A stretch of 64,000 bases of DNA from Mesorhizobium sp. J8 (GTDB taxonomy: Bacteria; Pseudomonadota; Alphaproteobacteria; Rhizobiales; Rhizobiaceae). The stretch lies in contig NZ_AP024109.1 of the NCBI RefSeq assembly GCF_016591715.1, forward strand, positions 1,302,001 through 1,366,000. The letters are read 5' to 3'. The position numbers and the translations under genes were made by a program. Positions 1 through 8,040 of this stretch are shown piece by piece (position 1 is the first letter of the stretch; each line of letters begins with the position of its first letter). The notes under the pieces are model-generated. The model was not told the DNA's origin and did not search any database. It saw nothing but the letters and a program-made list of their open reading frames with translations.

Positions 1-1
1 C

Positions 2-211
2 TACGGGCTCGTGATCAGGCTGGACGATGAGTTCCAGCCGATCTGGAGCGCGCACAGCCGGGCCGACGGCAAGCGCCACGGCATAACTTCCTGCGCGGAG
101 CAGGCAGAGCGGCTGCTTTTGACCTCGAAAGGCCGCGGCGAGATCATCGCCATCGACCATCTCGATCCCAGCGAGCCGGACATCGTTTCCACCTTGGATG
201 CCGTACCATGA
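2..211 (+). CDS. C-terminal fragment of SMP-30/strictosidine-synthase-like beta-propeller protein (partial)
   Basis: The gene enters from the left edge; the last 69 residues are visible and end at a TGA. The stretch beginning YGLVIRLD, followed by SAHS and later LLLTSKGRGEI, resembles the last blades of the SMP-30/gluconolactonase/strictosidine-synthase-like beta-propeller family, whose bacterial members are lactonases or sugar-acid-cycle hydrolases. Its stop codon overlaps the start of the sugar ABC ATPase (ATGA), so the two are translationally coupled. That fits a sugar-lactone hydrolase encoded with its transporter. The catalytic metal ligands would lie upstream of the window, so activity cannot be judged. 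Family call is moderate; the coupling is directly visible. Confidence 0.55.
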   Translation, partial: YGLVIRLDDEFQPIWSAHSRADGKRHGITSCAEQAERLLLTSKGRGEIIAIDHLDPSEPDIVSTLDAVP

Positions 212-1710
212 CACCGATCGTCGAACTCAAGGCGGCAACCAAGGATTTCCGCGGCAATCCGGCGTTTCTGGACGTCGATTTCCAGCTGCTGCCTGGCGAG
301 ATACACGCTTTGCTTGGCGAAAACGGCGCCGGCAAATCCACGCTTACCAAGGTCATAGCGGGCGTCTATCCGCTGAGCAGCGGCAGGCTGTTCATCGATG
401 GCCGGGAAGAACGCCTCCACACCCCCGCCGAGGGTCTCGCGAAAGGCATCGCCATGGTCTACCAGGAGAACAGCCTGGTGCCATCGATGACGGTGGCCCA
501 GAACATCTATCTCGGCAAGGAGAAGCCGCTCAATCGCCTGCGCGGCGTCTATATCTCGGCGCAGCAATTCCTGCAGTCGCTCAATTTCCATGTCGACCCC
601 TCGGCGATCGTCGGCTCGCTCGGCGCAGCCCAGAAACAGATGGTGGAGATCGCCCGGGCGGTTCACCACAAGGCCAAGGTGATCATCTTCGACGAACCGA
701 CGGCGACGCTGACGCCCGAGGAGAAGAGCTACTTCTTCAAGCTGATCAGGAAGCTGAAGGAAGAAGGGGTCTCCATCATCTTCATCTCGCATGCGCTGGA
801 GGAAGCGCTGCTGGTGGCGGATCGCATCACCGTCCTGCGCGACGGCAGGCTGGTCGCATCCGACAGGGCATCCGCCTTCGATCGCCAGAAGATCATCCAG
901 GCGATGGTCGGCCGCACGCTCACCGATGAGATCTACAGCGGCGCTTCGCGGAGCCGCGCGCCGCGTCCGCGCGGGCCAAAAGTGCTTTCGGTCGAGAACC
1001 TGTCGATGGGCAACATGGTCCGCAACACGTCCTTCTCGCTTTACGCCGGCCAGGTGACGGGCATCTTCGGCCTTGTCGGATCCGGCCGCACCGAGACGCT
1101 GAAAGTCGTCAGCGGCGTGCTCAAGCGCGACTTCTTCCATGGCGGCGAAGTCAAGATCGGCGGCCGGCCCAAGCGCTATCTGGTGCCGGCGCCCGCCGTC
1201 CGCGACGGCATCGTCTATGTCACCGAGGAGCGCAAGGCCGAGGGCTTTTTCGAGACGATGAGCATCGCCGAGAATATCTATATGGGCTATCTCGGCGGCC
1301 AGCCCTATGGCGGCCTGAACATCATATCGATGAAGCAGGCGCGCTCGCTCGCCGAAGACTGGCGCAAGCGTCTGAACATCCGCGCCATCGACCCCAATGC
1401 GAAGGTCATCGAGCTGTCAGGCGGCAACCAGCAGAAGGTCGTGATTGCCAAGGCGCTGGTGCAGAAGCCGAAGCTGGTGATCTTCGACGAGCCGACGCGC
1501 GGTGTCGATGTCGGCGCCATCGCCGAGATCCACGCCTTCATCAACCAGCTCGCCGACCAGGGAATCGCGATCGCGGTGATCTCCTCCTACCTGCCGGAAA
1601 TTCTCACGCTGTCGGACCGGATCCTCATTGCGCGCCAGGGCAAGATCGTGGAGGAAATGGACCGCCGCAACGCGACGGAAGAGGTAATCATGTATGCCGC
1701 GGTCCATTAG
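208..1710 (+). CDS. Sugar ABC transporter ATP-binding protein, two NBDs (RbsA/MglA type)
   Basis: 500-residue cytoplasmic ATPase that should energise import of a monosaccharide or related polyol with a separate permease and binding protein, neither of which is in the window. It has two tandem nucleotide-binding domains, as in RbsA, MglA and XylG. NBD1 (about residues 5-240) has Walker [10 protein letters not shown], the RbsA-type signature [12 protein letters not shown] and Walker [13 protein letters not shown]2 (about 255-495) has the degenerate P-loop GLVGSGRTE typical of this family, an orthodox signature LSGGNQQKV and Walker [10 protein letters not shown]. The start is the ATG overlapping the upstream stop. 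Length is normal for the family. Substrate cannot be read from the sequence; the lactonase-like neighbour hints at a sugar or sugar acid. Confidence 0.9.
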   Translation: MTPIVELKAATKDFRGNPAFLDVDFQLLPGEIHALLGENGAGKSTLTKVIAGVYPLSSGRLFIDGREERLHTPAEGLAKGIAMVYQENSLVPSMTVAQNIYLGKEKPLNRLRGVYISAQQFLQSLNFHVDPSAIVGSLGAAQKQMVEIARAVHHKAKVIIFDEPTATLTPEEKSYFFKLIRKLKEEGVSIIFISHALEEALLVADRITVLRDGRLVASDRASAFDRQKIIQAMVGRTLTDEIYSGASRSRAPRPRGPKVLSVENLSMGNMVRNTSFSLYAGQVTGIFGLVGSGRTETLKVVSGVLKRDFFHGGEVKIGGRPKRYLVPAPAVRDGIVYVTEERKAEGFFETMSIAENIYMGYLGGQPYGGLNIISMKQARSLAEDWRKRLNIRAIDPNAKVIELSGGNQQKVVIAKALVQKPKLVIFDEPTRGVDVGAIAEIHAFINQLADQGIAIAVISSYLPEILTLSDRILIARQGKIVEEMDRRNATEEVIMYAAVH

Positions 1711-1732
1711 GATCATGCGCTAAAACTATGGA

Positions 1733-2608
1733 TCAGCCGCGCGAACCCGCTCCGGCCTTCAGGCGCAGCGCCAGGGCGCGGGCATGCGCGAGCTTTCCGG
1801 TATCGATTCCGGTGTCGTAGCCGAGCCGCGTCACATGCGCGACGACGGCCTCCGTGGCGACATTGCCGGCCGCACCCGGCGCATAGGGGCAGCCGCCCAG
1901 CCCGCCGACAGCGCTGTCGAAGATCCGGATGCCGAAGGCCAAGGCAACGTCGATGTTCGCCAGGGCCTGGCCCGACGTGTCGTGGAAGTGACAGGCAAGG
2001 CACGAGGCAGCAATGCCACGGGTAACCTCGGTCAGCATCCGATCGACTCTTTCGGGGGTCGCGCGTCCGATCGTATCCGCGACGGCCACCTCGCGGCAGC
2101 CGATGCCAATCAGGCGCTCGGAGACATCTCTCACCGCTTCCGGCTCGATGGCCCCCTCATACGGGCAGTCGATGGCGCAGGAGACATAGCCTCTCACGGA
2201 GAGCCCGTGCGCGGCGGCAAGCGACATCACCGGCCTGAACCGCTCGATGCTCTGCGCGATCGTGCAGTTGGTGTTCTTCTGCGCAAAAGTCTCCGACGCG
2301 CTGGCGAACACTGCGAGTTCCTGGGCGCCGGCCGCGATCGCCGCCGCAGCGCCTTCTTCGTTCGGCACCAGCGCGGAGAGCAGCAGGCCGGGCCGGCGCG
2401 GGACGTTCCGCATGACCTCGTCATGGTCGGCCATCTGCGGCACCCATTTTGGCGAAACGAATGCCGTCGCCTCTATCCGCGTAAGCCCGGCATCCGCCAG
2501 CAGCCCGATCAGGGCGACCTTCCGGTCACTGGCAATAATCGTCTTCTCGTTCTGCAGGCCGTCGCGAGGCCCCACCTCGACGATTGTGACGTTCTGCGGC
2601 TGGCTCAT
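1733..2608 (-). CDS. Hydroxymethylglutaryl-CoA lyase family protein
   Basis: 291 residues, normal length for bacterial HMG-CoA lyase, which splits HMG-CoA into acetyl-CoA and acetoacetate in leucine catabolism. Visible family marks are the N-terminal VGPRDGLQNE, with its catalytic Arg and metal-binding Asp, the metal ligands in CHFHDT around residue 207, and the C-terminal glycine loop GGLGGCPYAPGAAGNVATE carrying the active-site Cys. The gene converges on the sugar ATPase with a 22-bp gap, so it is a separate unit. No leucine-pathway partners lie beside it. A lyase for another 3-hydroxy-3-methyl acyl-CoA is possible, since many proteobacteria hold several paralogues. Confidence 0.88.
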   Translation of the reverse strand: MSQPQNVTIVEVGPRDGLQNEKTIIASDRKVALIGLLADAGLTRIEATAFVSPKWVPQMADHDEVMRNVPRRPGLLLSALVPNEEGAAAAIAAGAQELAVFASASETFAQKNTNCTIAQSIERFRPVMSLAAAHGLSVRGYVSCAIDCPYEGAIEPEAVRDVSERLIGIGCREVAVADTIGRATPERVDRMLTEVTRGIAASCLACHFHDTSGQALANIDVALAFGIRIFDSAVGGLGGCPYAPGAAGNVATEAVVAHVTRLGYDTGIDTGKLAHARALALRLKAGAGSRG

Positions 2609-3054
2609 CGGTCGATTGCTGTTTGCTCGCGCATATTGCGCACTAACAAACTCTCTCCGGCGCGCCCGAACAGGTACAGAGCTGAAGAAAATGGCGTGAT
2701 CTGTGCCTGAACCTTGCGAGAGGAAGCTGCGTATCGGCGGCCTGGGGGTTCTCTCAAGCTGAAGTTCCCGCCGTCAAGCGGCGGCGAATTGTGCCGTGCT
2801 CATCAGGTGGCGGATTGTTTCCTTGCGACTGAAATGGTTTCACAAGAAAGGTGACTCTTGGTGCGAAACACAGTGCATTGGTGGCTGCGCGTCCCGCAAC
2901 CAATTTGTCATAAATCTCTGGCCGTCTCGATCTGATCGAGACGACCACATTGTCGGACCTGGCACGCAGTCACCGATTCGGCACTCGCACCCGAAAGGGC
3001 GCACAGCCGCTCAACGATCATCGGCGTACCGTCACACGACTGGATTGTCGCCGC
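2609..3054. other. Intergenic region without convincing gene; contains 21-bp palindrome
   Basis: About 446 bp between the HMG-CoA lyase start and the SapC-family stop. Open frames here have no family resemblance and poor composition, so I call no gene. It holds a GC hairpin CCGCCG-TCAAG-CGGCGG (2768-2784) and a perfect palindrome with 10-bp arms, CGTCTCGATC-T-GATCGAGACG (2923-2943). Neither is followed by a T-run, so they read better as operator or repeat than as terminators. The promoter of the HMG-CoA lyase gene should lie at the left end. Confidence 0.5.
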
Positions 3055-3861
3055 TCATTTCCAACCCTGCTTGCGGATCGACGCCTGGTGGACCAGTGAC
3101 GACCAGCTGTTGGAGGAGGCGAGATGGCAATAGACCAGCGCCAGAGCCCCTGATTTCCTCAGATCGAGGAAGGCTTCGTCGGCCAGCTTGTTGAGCGCCT
3201 GCTCGTCGATCACTTGGAAGTCGGTGAGATTCAGCACCTCGCCGCCTTCCAGCGTCACCTTACTCTGGCGCGGCGCGAACAGGCCGTGCGCGTCGATCTT
3301 CTCGACCATGGCGCGGGTGGCGTTGAAATCGTTCTGGAACTGGCTGCAGAAGGCGAGCGCCTGCCTGGTCGCTTCGGTCGGTTCGGTGCCGTTGAAGAAC
3401 AGCGCGAGCTTGCCGGCATCGTCACGAAACGGCGCCACGAGCTGGTCGACGACGCGGTCGCTGGCCCGATCGACGCAAAGCGTCAGCCGGCCGGAGGTGG
3501 CGGATTCGTCCGCCAGGATGAACGGATAACGCCGCACATAGGCCGGAATGTAATGCGGCTCGGTCCAGCCGCCGTCGGCATCGACGAACAGGTTTTCGTT
3601 CTGGCGCAGCCCCGTGATGATCACCGGCGCCTTGGCAGGGCCGATGAAGACGATCGGATAGGAGCGCATGGCGCCCGGCATTTCCGATGCCGCAACGGGG
3701 ATGGCATGCGCCGCGCGGGCAAAGCCGAAATCGGCGCGCGCAGTCAAACCGAGCGAGCCGTGGCGTATCGGGCTGAGCGCCTCCGGCTTCAAGTAGAACA
3801 GCGGCAGCGCATTGCTGGCCGCACCCGGCGCCGGCGCCTTCTCGGTGTTGGCTTCGGCCAT
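3055..3861 (-). CDS. SapC-family protein
   Basis: 268 residues from the chosen ATG (MAEANTEKAP); a longer frame to 3909 adds 16 residues of poor character. The order of features matches the SapC family (PF07277): a short Pro/Ala tail, FYLKPEALSPIRH near the start, PIVFIGPAKAP in the first third, then YIPAYVRRYPFIL and the LF..GEPT-like LFFNGTEPTE stretch. The family is named after a Campylobacter surface-array locus and is widespread in alphaproteobacteria, often near outer-membrane or TonB functions. Its biochemical role is unknown. No signal peptide is visible, so the protein is probably cytoplasmic. It sits at the edge of a region dominated by surface proteins but is not in an obvious operon with them. 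Confidence 0.85.
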   Translation of the reverse strand: MAEANTEKAPAPGAASNALPLFYLKPEALSPIRHGSLGLTARADFGFARAAHAIPVAASEMPGAMRSYPIVFIGPAKAPVIITGLRQNENLFVDADGGWTEPHYIPAYVRRYPFILADESATSGRLTLCVDRASDRVVDQLVAPFRDDAGKLALFFNGTEPTEATRQALAFCSQFQNDFNATRAMVEKIDAHGLFAPRQSKVTLEGGEVLNLTDFQVIDEQALNKLADEAFLDLRKSGALALVYCHLASSNSWSSLVHQASIRKQGWK

Positions 3862-3998
3862 GCTTCGTATCTCCGCGCGGTGCTTCAAAAGCCATGGATA
3901 GCATGACACTTATGAGGGGTTTAGGCCAGCGCAGGGGTTGGCGCAATGGCTGGAATGGTTCACGTCCGATAGAACTTGGAGCCGCTTCACTCCTTTCC

Positions 3999-4036
3999 AG
4001 AGCAATTCCGGACGGAAATCCGCTGCGCACTTTTCC
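3999..4036 (-). repeat. Partial copy of rhizobial palindromic intergenic repeat (inverted relative to the other two copies)
   Basis: The stretch AGCAATTCCGGACGGAAATC followed by CCGCTGCGCACTTTTCC matches the reverse complement of the first half of the elements at 30847-30948 and 46437-46535. It lacks the closing TGGAATTGCTCT arm, so it is a truncated or decayed copy. It sits just upstream of the DUF6916 gene. Confidence 0.7.
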
Positions 4037-4115
4037 AGCGATGATCGGCGCGCTATGGACAAGACGAGGCTCGCAGGAATTGGCAGCCGAAGCAAGTGAT
4101 CGAGGGCGGACGACA

Positions 4116-4391
4116 ATGGTTTCGGTTGCGGATTTCGATCAGGCCGTCGGCCAGACATTCATCGTCGAGACGAATGGCAAGATGGTCGCGCTGGAGTTGA
4201 GCGCGGTAAGGCGGATCGCCAACAGCCCGCGCGAGGGCGGCGGCTTCTCGCTGCTGTTCAAAGGCCCGCGCGAAATGCTTTTGCCACAGGCGACCTATCA
4301 CTTTGTCGGCAGCGAGCTTGCCCATGACATCTTCATCGTGCCGATCTCCGGCGACCAGACGAGCTATACCTACGAGGCAGTCTTCAACTGA
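4116..4391 (+). CDS. DUF6916-family small protein
   Basis: 91 residues starting MVSVADFDQAVGQTF. The ATG is preceded by GAGGGCGGA at a suitable distance, which favours this start over longer upstream frames that run through the repeat fragment. The pattern 'DF...VGQTF.V......V.LEL..V', a central 'FSLLFKGP' and a terminal 'IFIVPISGDQ..YTYEAVFN' fits DUF6916, a small all-beta-looking family of unknown function that I associate with tail-collar (microcystin-dependent-like) gene clusters. Here it is convergent with, and overlaps by 22 bp, the acetyltransferase that ends the collar operon. I infer a functional link to the collar proteins, but only from proximity. Confidence 0.7.
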   Translation: MVSVADFDQAVGQTFIVETNGKMVALELSAVRRIANSPREGGGFSLLFKGPREMLLPQATYHFVGSELAHDIFIVPISGDQTSYTYEAVFN

Positions 4392-4909
4392 CCGTCCGTT
4401 CCGGCCGGTAAGCCAGGCCGCGCCATCAGGTCGTAGACACCCTTGTCCTCGACGACCTCGAAGCCGAGCCGCAAATAGAGACGATATGCCGGATTGTTCT
4501 TCTCGACATGGATCGAGACAGCCTTGCCGACGGCGGCCGCCTCATCGATCAAGTCGTTGAGCAAAGCGGTGCCGAAGCCCTTGCCGCAATGCTCGGGCCG
4601 AAGGGCGATGTCGATGATGCGGTGCTGGCTCGGCCAACGCTCGAGATAGAGGCGGCCGATCCGTTCGCCGCCACGCTCCACCACCAGCCAATCCGCTTCC
4701 GGATAGTGGCGCCGGTAATGCGCGCGCTGCGCCTGGAACTGCATGTCGAGAAACGCGGCTTTCTGTGCCTCGCTCCATGCCGTCACGGCCAGTTCCTCCA
4801 TCCGCGTCGATGCGTAAAGCGCACCCAGGAACGGTATATCGGCATCCGTCTCAGGCCGCAGCACAAGCTCGGCCGCTAGCGCACGCCTGAAGATTTCAAC
4901 GGCTGCCAT
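4370..4909 (-). CDS. GNAT-family N-acetyltransferase
   Basis: 179 residues from MAAVEIFRRA. The acetyl-CoA binding motif A is visible as IDIALRPEHCGKGFGTALL (around residues 105-123), followed by VEKNNPAYRLYLRLGFEVVED, the usual motif B. It should transfer an acetyl group from acetyl-CoA to an amine; the substrate is unknown. It is the last gene of the minus-strand collar operon, 17 bp after the propeller gene, so it may modify a product of that operon, but GNATs are common and this is inference. Longer frames upstream of the chosen ATG run into the propeller gene in another frame and are not credible. Confidence 0.87.
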   Translation of the reverse strand: MAAVEIFRRALAAELVLRPETDADIPFLGALYASTRMEELAVTAWSEAQKAAFLDMQFQAQRAHYRRHYPEADWLVVERGGERIGRLYLERWPSQHRIIDIALRPEHCGKGFGTALLNDLIDEAAAVGKAVSIHVEKNNPAYRLYLRLGFEVVEDKGVYDLMARPGLPAGTDGQLKTAS

Positions 4910-4926
4910 TCCCTGCCCGGGAGGTC

Positions 4927-6237
4927 TCAGACCGGCGGCGTCAGATCGCGCACCACTGCGATCTGTTTGAGGTTGCTGGTGGCCAGCGCCGTCCAGCCCC
5001 ACTCCCACTCGGAGCTGTCCATTGCCATCTGATTGATTGTCCAAAGGCCATTCGAGCCATCGCCTGTGATCATCATCGAGAACAAGGCAAGGCGGCCATC
5101 GGCATTGTAGTCGAGCGACAATCGGGTGTTGGCGCCAGAAGCGTTGAAGTCACGCCATCCCGACCAATTCTGGGTGGCCGCATCATATTGGGCATTGAAG
5201 GAGTGAACGTGCTGCTGGTCGGAAGCGACCAGCATGATATCGCCGTCGCCCTGGATACCGGCGCAGAGCGTGTATCTCGGAACCCTGCTGAAGCCTGGCG
5301 TTGCCCAGGCGGTCCAGGTATCGGAGCCGGCCGGCTGCTGCTTGGTGTGCAGGACTTGACCCGGCTGCGTCATCGCAAAGAGATTGGTAGAGCCGAGAGG
5401 CCCCACGATCGGCGCCATTTCCGTGAACTTGAAGCCGGCGTCGATCTGTATCCATGGCGTCCAGTCGGCGACCGTCAGCGCCTGAGCCTTGGCTTGCTGG
5501 CAGCGGTAGAGAGCAAGGACGGAGTTAATGCCGAACAGCGCTATGCGGCCGTCTGCCTGGCGGATTGACGTCACCGCCACGAGCTGGCCGGTGAGCTGTA
5601 TCCAGTCGCTCCATGGCTTGGCGGGGGGCGCAAGCTCATCGACGGTGACGACGATCGGCGTCGAGCTGCCGGGCGGCGTGACGGTCTTCTGCACCTGAAC
5701 GATGACGTCGGGATTCTGGTAGATCCACCAGATGCGGCCGAGATTGTCGGTCACGAATATCTCGATACGGCCATCGGCGTCACGCGCCATCGTGAGCTTC
5801 TGATAGAGGACCGCGCCGGGCGGCGCGCCTATGCTGACTGGCGGATTCCATTTCTCGATCGGGCCGACCTGGTTCGGATCTTCGCTAATAAAATAGAGGG
5901 CAGGGTTTCCCGCCATCTGGGCGATGATCGCGACCCGGCCATCCTTGGTCAGGCCCGCCGTCATCGTGGCGAAGGCGCCCGGCGCGATGGGAGACCAGTC
6001 TTGCGCCCACGGTCCGTTGGGGGATGTCTGCGCCTTCTGGATCAGCCGCCCGGCCGCGTAATCGATGCCGACGACCATCAGCCGCGACAGCTCGAAGAAG
6101 GAGGTGCCTGCAGGCATGTGCTGGTAGACCGGCGGGACGCCGGGCCGCCGCGAGCGGGCGGTGCCGGCGCTGCTTTTGGCCCGCCTCGCGGCCTTCGCGC
6201 TCGGCGCTTCGGACTTTGGTGCTGCTTCCTTGGCCAT
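4927..6237 (-). CDS. PLL/tectonin-like beta-propeller (putative lectin)
   Basis: 436 residues. After a basic, Ala/Lys-rich N-terminus (about 1-35, no signal peptide) comes a series of blades marked by 'W..W' and 'DGR(I/V)..F' repeats: AQDWSPI, DGRVAII, DGRIEIFVT..GRIWWIYQ, WSDWIQL, DGRIALF, WTPWIQI, WTAWATP, GDIMLV, WSGWRDF, DGRLALF and WGWTAL. Alternating Trp-x-x-Trp and Asp-Gly-Arg motifs are the hallmark of the PLL-like/tectonin propeller superfamily, which includes fucose-binding PLL lectins. It lies 29 bp after the third collar gene and is co-directional, so it probably acts with the collar proteins, for example as a glycan-binding head. Sugar specificity cannot be read. Start chosen at MAKEAAPK, although an ATG 33 bp upstream is possible. 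Confidence 0.75.
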   Translation of the reverse strand: MAKEAAPKSEAPSAKAARRAKSSAGTARSRRPGVPPVYQHMPAGTSFFELSRLMVVGIDYAAGRLIQKAQTSPNGPWAQDWSPIAPGAFATMTAGLTKDGRVAIIAQMAGNPALYFISEDPNQVGPIEKWNPPVSIGAPPGAVLYQKLTMARDADGRIEIFVTDNLGRIWWIYQNPDVIVQVQKTVTPPGSSTPIVVTVDELAPPAKPWSDWIQLTGQLVAVTSIRQADGRIALFGINSVLALYRCQQAKAQALTVADWTPWIQIDAGFKFTEMAPIVGPLGSTNLFAMTQPGQVLHTKQQPAGSDTWTAWATPGFSRVPRYTLCAGIQGDGDIMLVASDQQHVHSFNAQYDAATQNWSGWRDFNASGANTRLSLDYNADGRLALFSMMITGDGSNGLWTINQMAMDSSEWEWGWTALATSNLKQIAVVRDLTPPV

Positions 6238-6266
6238 GATGTCGGTCCTGCCCTGTTGGCGCGATG

Positions 6267-6794
6267 TCAATTTCTCGGCGGGAAAACGCCTTGCAGCGCG
6301 ATGCAGAAATAACAGGTGAGATAAGGCTGCATATTGTTGTGCGGCTGGTCGCCGCCGGCTGGAGCGAGCGCGTTGGCGTTCATGGCGACCAAATTGGCAT
6401 TGGTGGTCTTTTGAAATACCTGCCCGCCAATGGATGTCGCCAGCGTGATGTTGGGGGTGAGAGTGCCTTGCGTTCCGTTTTCGACGGTCGCGCGCATCGC
6501 ATGGTTGTGCATCGGCATTTCAGATTCAATCAGGGAAACGGTTTCCGTACCGCCGGTTTCGCCGAGATCATGCAGCGAGAGTCCCGGGCCTTGACCTGGA
6601 TGCATCGGCGAGCGGCCTTGCAGGTCGGGCAAGGCGAAGTTCGACTTGCCGTTGCCGCCATATGTGGTGCCGAGGAGCGAAAACAGCGCCGTGTTCTGCG
6701 ACAATGGCAACAACTGGCCGTCGCACCACGCCCAGCCCTTGGGCGCAAAATTGAACGGGAAAATGCGGATTTCAGCGACGAACGGATCGGCCAT
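6267..6794 (-). CDS. Phage tail collar domain protein (microcystin-dependent-protein-like), copy 3
   Basis: 175 residues. The N-terminal half is a tail-collar domain (PF07484): FNFAPKGWAWCDGQLLPLSQ, then LFSLLGTTYGGNG, FALPDLQGRSP and LGETGGTETVSL, ending in the EMPMHNHAM histidine turn. This is the fold found in the receptor-binding tip of short tail fibres such as T4 gp12. The C-terminal quarter ends MQPYLTCYFCIALQGVFP, shared with its two neighbours. No signal peptide is present. It is third of three tandem paralogues, with 10 bp to the second. No capsid, baseplate, portal or integrase gene lies near, so a resident prophage is not supported. Confidence 0.9.
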   Translation of the reverse strand: MADPFVAEIRIFPFNFAPKGWAWCDGQLLPLSQNTALFSLLGTTYGGNGKSNFALPDLQGRSPMHPGQGPGLSLHDLGETGGTETVSLIESEMPMHNHAMRATVENGTQGTLTPNITLATSIGGQVFQKTTNANLVAMNANALAPAGGDQPHNNMQPYLTCYFCIALQGVFPPRN

Positions 6795-6804
6795 GGCGAT
6801 TCTC

Positions 6805-7308
6805 TCAGGTCTGCGACGGGAAGATGCCGAACAGCGAAATGATGAAATTGACGCAGAGATAGGGCTGAAAATTCGTGTGCGGCTGGTTGCCACCGACAGA
6901 GGAGATGGCCGATGTCGCCATGATCGCGTCGGCCGTTTCCGCTGCGTAGAGCTGAACCAGGGTCGAACTTGCCAGGACATTGTTCGCCGGCGAAGCTTGC
7001 GACCCGTTGCCGATGTTGCCCAAGAACGGATGGGAATGCGCCGGAATCTGCTGGATCGTCAGCGTGATCTCTTCGGCACCGCCGGTTTCCGCGAGGACGA
7101 AGCCGTTGCCCTGGTGGAGCGGGACCCGGCCGCGCAGATCGGGCAGCGCGAAGGTGCTTTCGCCGTCGCCGCCATAGGTGGTGCCGATCAGATTGAACAG
7201 CGTCTCGTTCTCCGAGATCGGCAAGAGCTGGCCCTCGCAAAACATCCAGCCGGCCGGCGCGAAATTGCCGGCAAACATGCGGACTTCGCCAACATAGGGT
7301 TGTGCCAT
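6805..7308 (-). CDS. Phage tail collar domain protein, copy 2
   Basis: 167 residues, middle member of the triplet, co-directional and 12 bp after copy 1. Collar motifs are FAPAGWMFCEGQLLPISEN, LFNLIGTTYGGDG, FALPDLRGRVPLH and the IPAHSHPF turn. The C-terminus (FQPYLCVNFIISLFGIFP) diverges most of the three and lacks the CIALQG block of the others. It is clearly paralogous but distinct, which would suit a hetero-oligomer or different ligand-binding tips; that is inference. The start ATG has no close competitor. No export signal is visible, which is usual for this family. Confidence 0.9.
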   Translation of the reverse strand: MAQPYVGEVRMFAGNFAPAGWMFCEGQLLPISENETLFNLIGTTYGGDGESTFALPDLRGRVPLHQGNGFVLAETGGAEEITLTIQQIPAHSHPFLGNIGNGSQASPANNVLASSTLVQLYAAETADAIMATSAISSVGGNQPHTNFQPYLCVNFIISLFGIFPSQT

Positions 7309-7320
7309 GATCGCTAATCC

Positions 7321-7833
7321 TCAGGTCGGCGAGGGGAAGATGCCCTGCAGGGCAATGCAGAAACTGAGCGCCAGAAAGGGCTGCATGTTGAGATGCGCCT
7401 GGCTGCCGCCGATGCTGGACACGCTTCCCGCGTTCAGTGCCGCCAGATTGTTGGCGAGGCCGTAGACATTTCCTGGGTCGTTCGCCAGGACGTTGCCTAC
7501 ATTCGCGAAATTCGGGTTGGCGGAGTTACCTTGGGCGGTTGAGGCATTCGCAACATGCGTATGTTGGGGCAGTTCGCTTATGGAAAGCGTGTGCGCCTGC
7601 TCGCCGCCTCGCTCGCCAAGCGTATGACTACCGCCGACATGGATTGGAATGCGTCCCCGGTAATCGGGCAAGGCGAAATTCACCCGGCCGTCACCGCCGA
7701 AGGTGGTGCCGAGGAGCGAAAACAGCCCCTGGTTCTGGTTGATGGGCAGAAGCTGTCCATCGCAGAGAGCCCAACCTTTCGGCGGAAACCCGAACGACAT
7801 GATCCTGATTTCGGAAAGAAATGGTTCCGCCAT
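7321..7833 (-). CDS. Phage tail collar domain protein, copy 1
   Basis: 170 residues, first gene of the operon. Collar motifs are FGFPPKGWALCDGQLLPINQ, LFSLLGTTFGGDG, FALPDYRGRIPIHVG, LGERGGEQ and the ELPQHTHVA turn, with a Asn/Ala-rich variable segment (about 105-145) before MQPFLALSFCIALQGIFP. The variable segment corresponds to where tail fibres present receptor contacts. A strong GGGAGGGG ribosome site lies just before the ATG at 7833; a second ATG six codons upstream would put that site inside the gene, so I take the downstream one. The leader contains the hairpin at 7874-7893. Confidence 0.9.
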   Translation of the reverse strand: MAEPFLSEIRIMSFGFPPKGWALCDGQLLPINQNQGLFSLLGTTFGGDGRVNFALPDYRGRIPIHVGGSHTLGERGGEQAHTLSISELPQHTHVANASTAQGNSANPNFANVGNVLANDPGNVYGLANNLAALNAGSVSSIGGSQAHLNMQPFLALSFCIALQGIFPSPT

Positions 7834-7873
7834 CGCCGCCCCTCCCGTCAATGGACAAGCACGGTCAGTCCAT

Positions 7874-7893
7874 CCGCAAGAGTTATCTTGCGG
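7874..7893. promoter_or_regulatory. Perfect stem-loop in leader of collar operon
   Basis: CCGCAAGA-GTTA-TCTTGCGG has perfect 8-bp arms and sits about 40 bp upstream of the first collar start codon in AT-rich DNA. It could be an operator or a leader hairpin. There is no T-run, so a terminator is unlikely. Confidence 0.55.
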
Positions 7894-8040
7894 TGTGCAT
7901 ACAATCAGTGCTTAAACTTTTCTGCTAATCGGAGTAGATTTTTCTTCTTCTATAGAACAACCGATTTCAGTACTTTGCAAGCTCGTTTTTTTAGCTTTTC
8001 TCTATTGAAACCCGATTTCCGTGACAAAGCCGGGTCCGGT

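Noticed and set aside
1..1140. 379-residue minus-strand open frame at the left edge
   Set aside because: Antisense to the sugar ABC ATPase, which has full Walker and signature motifs; the frame is His/Asp/Arg-rich, as reverse frames of high-GC genes are.
2796..3194. 132-residue plus-strand frame in the gap before SapC
   Set aside because: Irregular composition, runs antisense into the SapC gene, no motif.
4370..7833. Prophage remnant around the tail-collar genes
   Set aside because: No integrase, capsid, tail-tube, baseplate, lysis or att-like repeats in the neighbourhood; codon use like flanking genes.
8007..8035. Possible terminator behind the giant gene
   Set aside because: Only a 4-bp CCCG/CGGG stem with a long loop; too weak to call.
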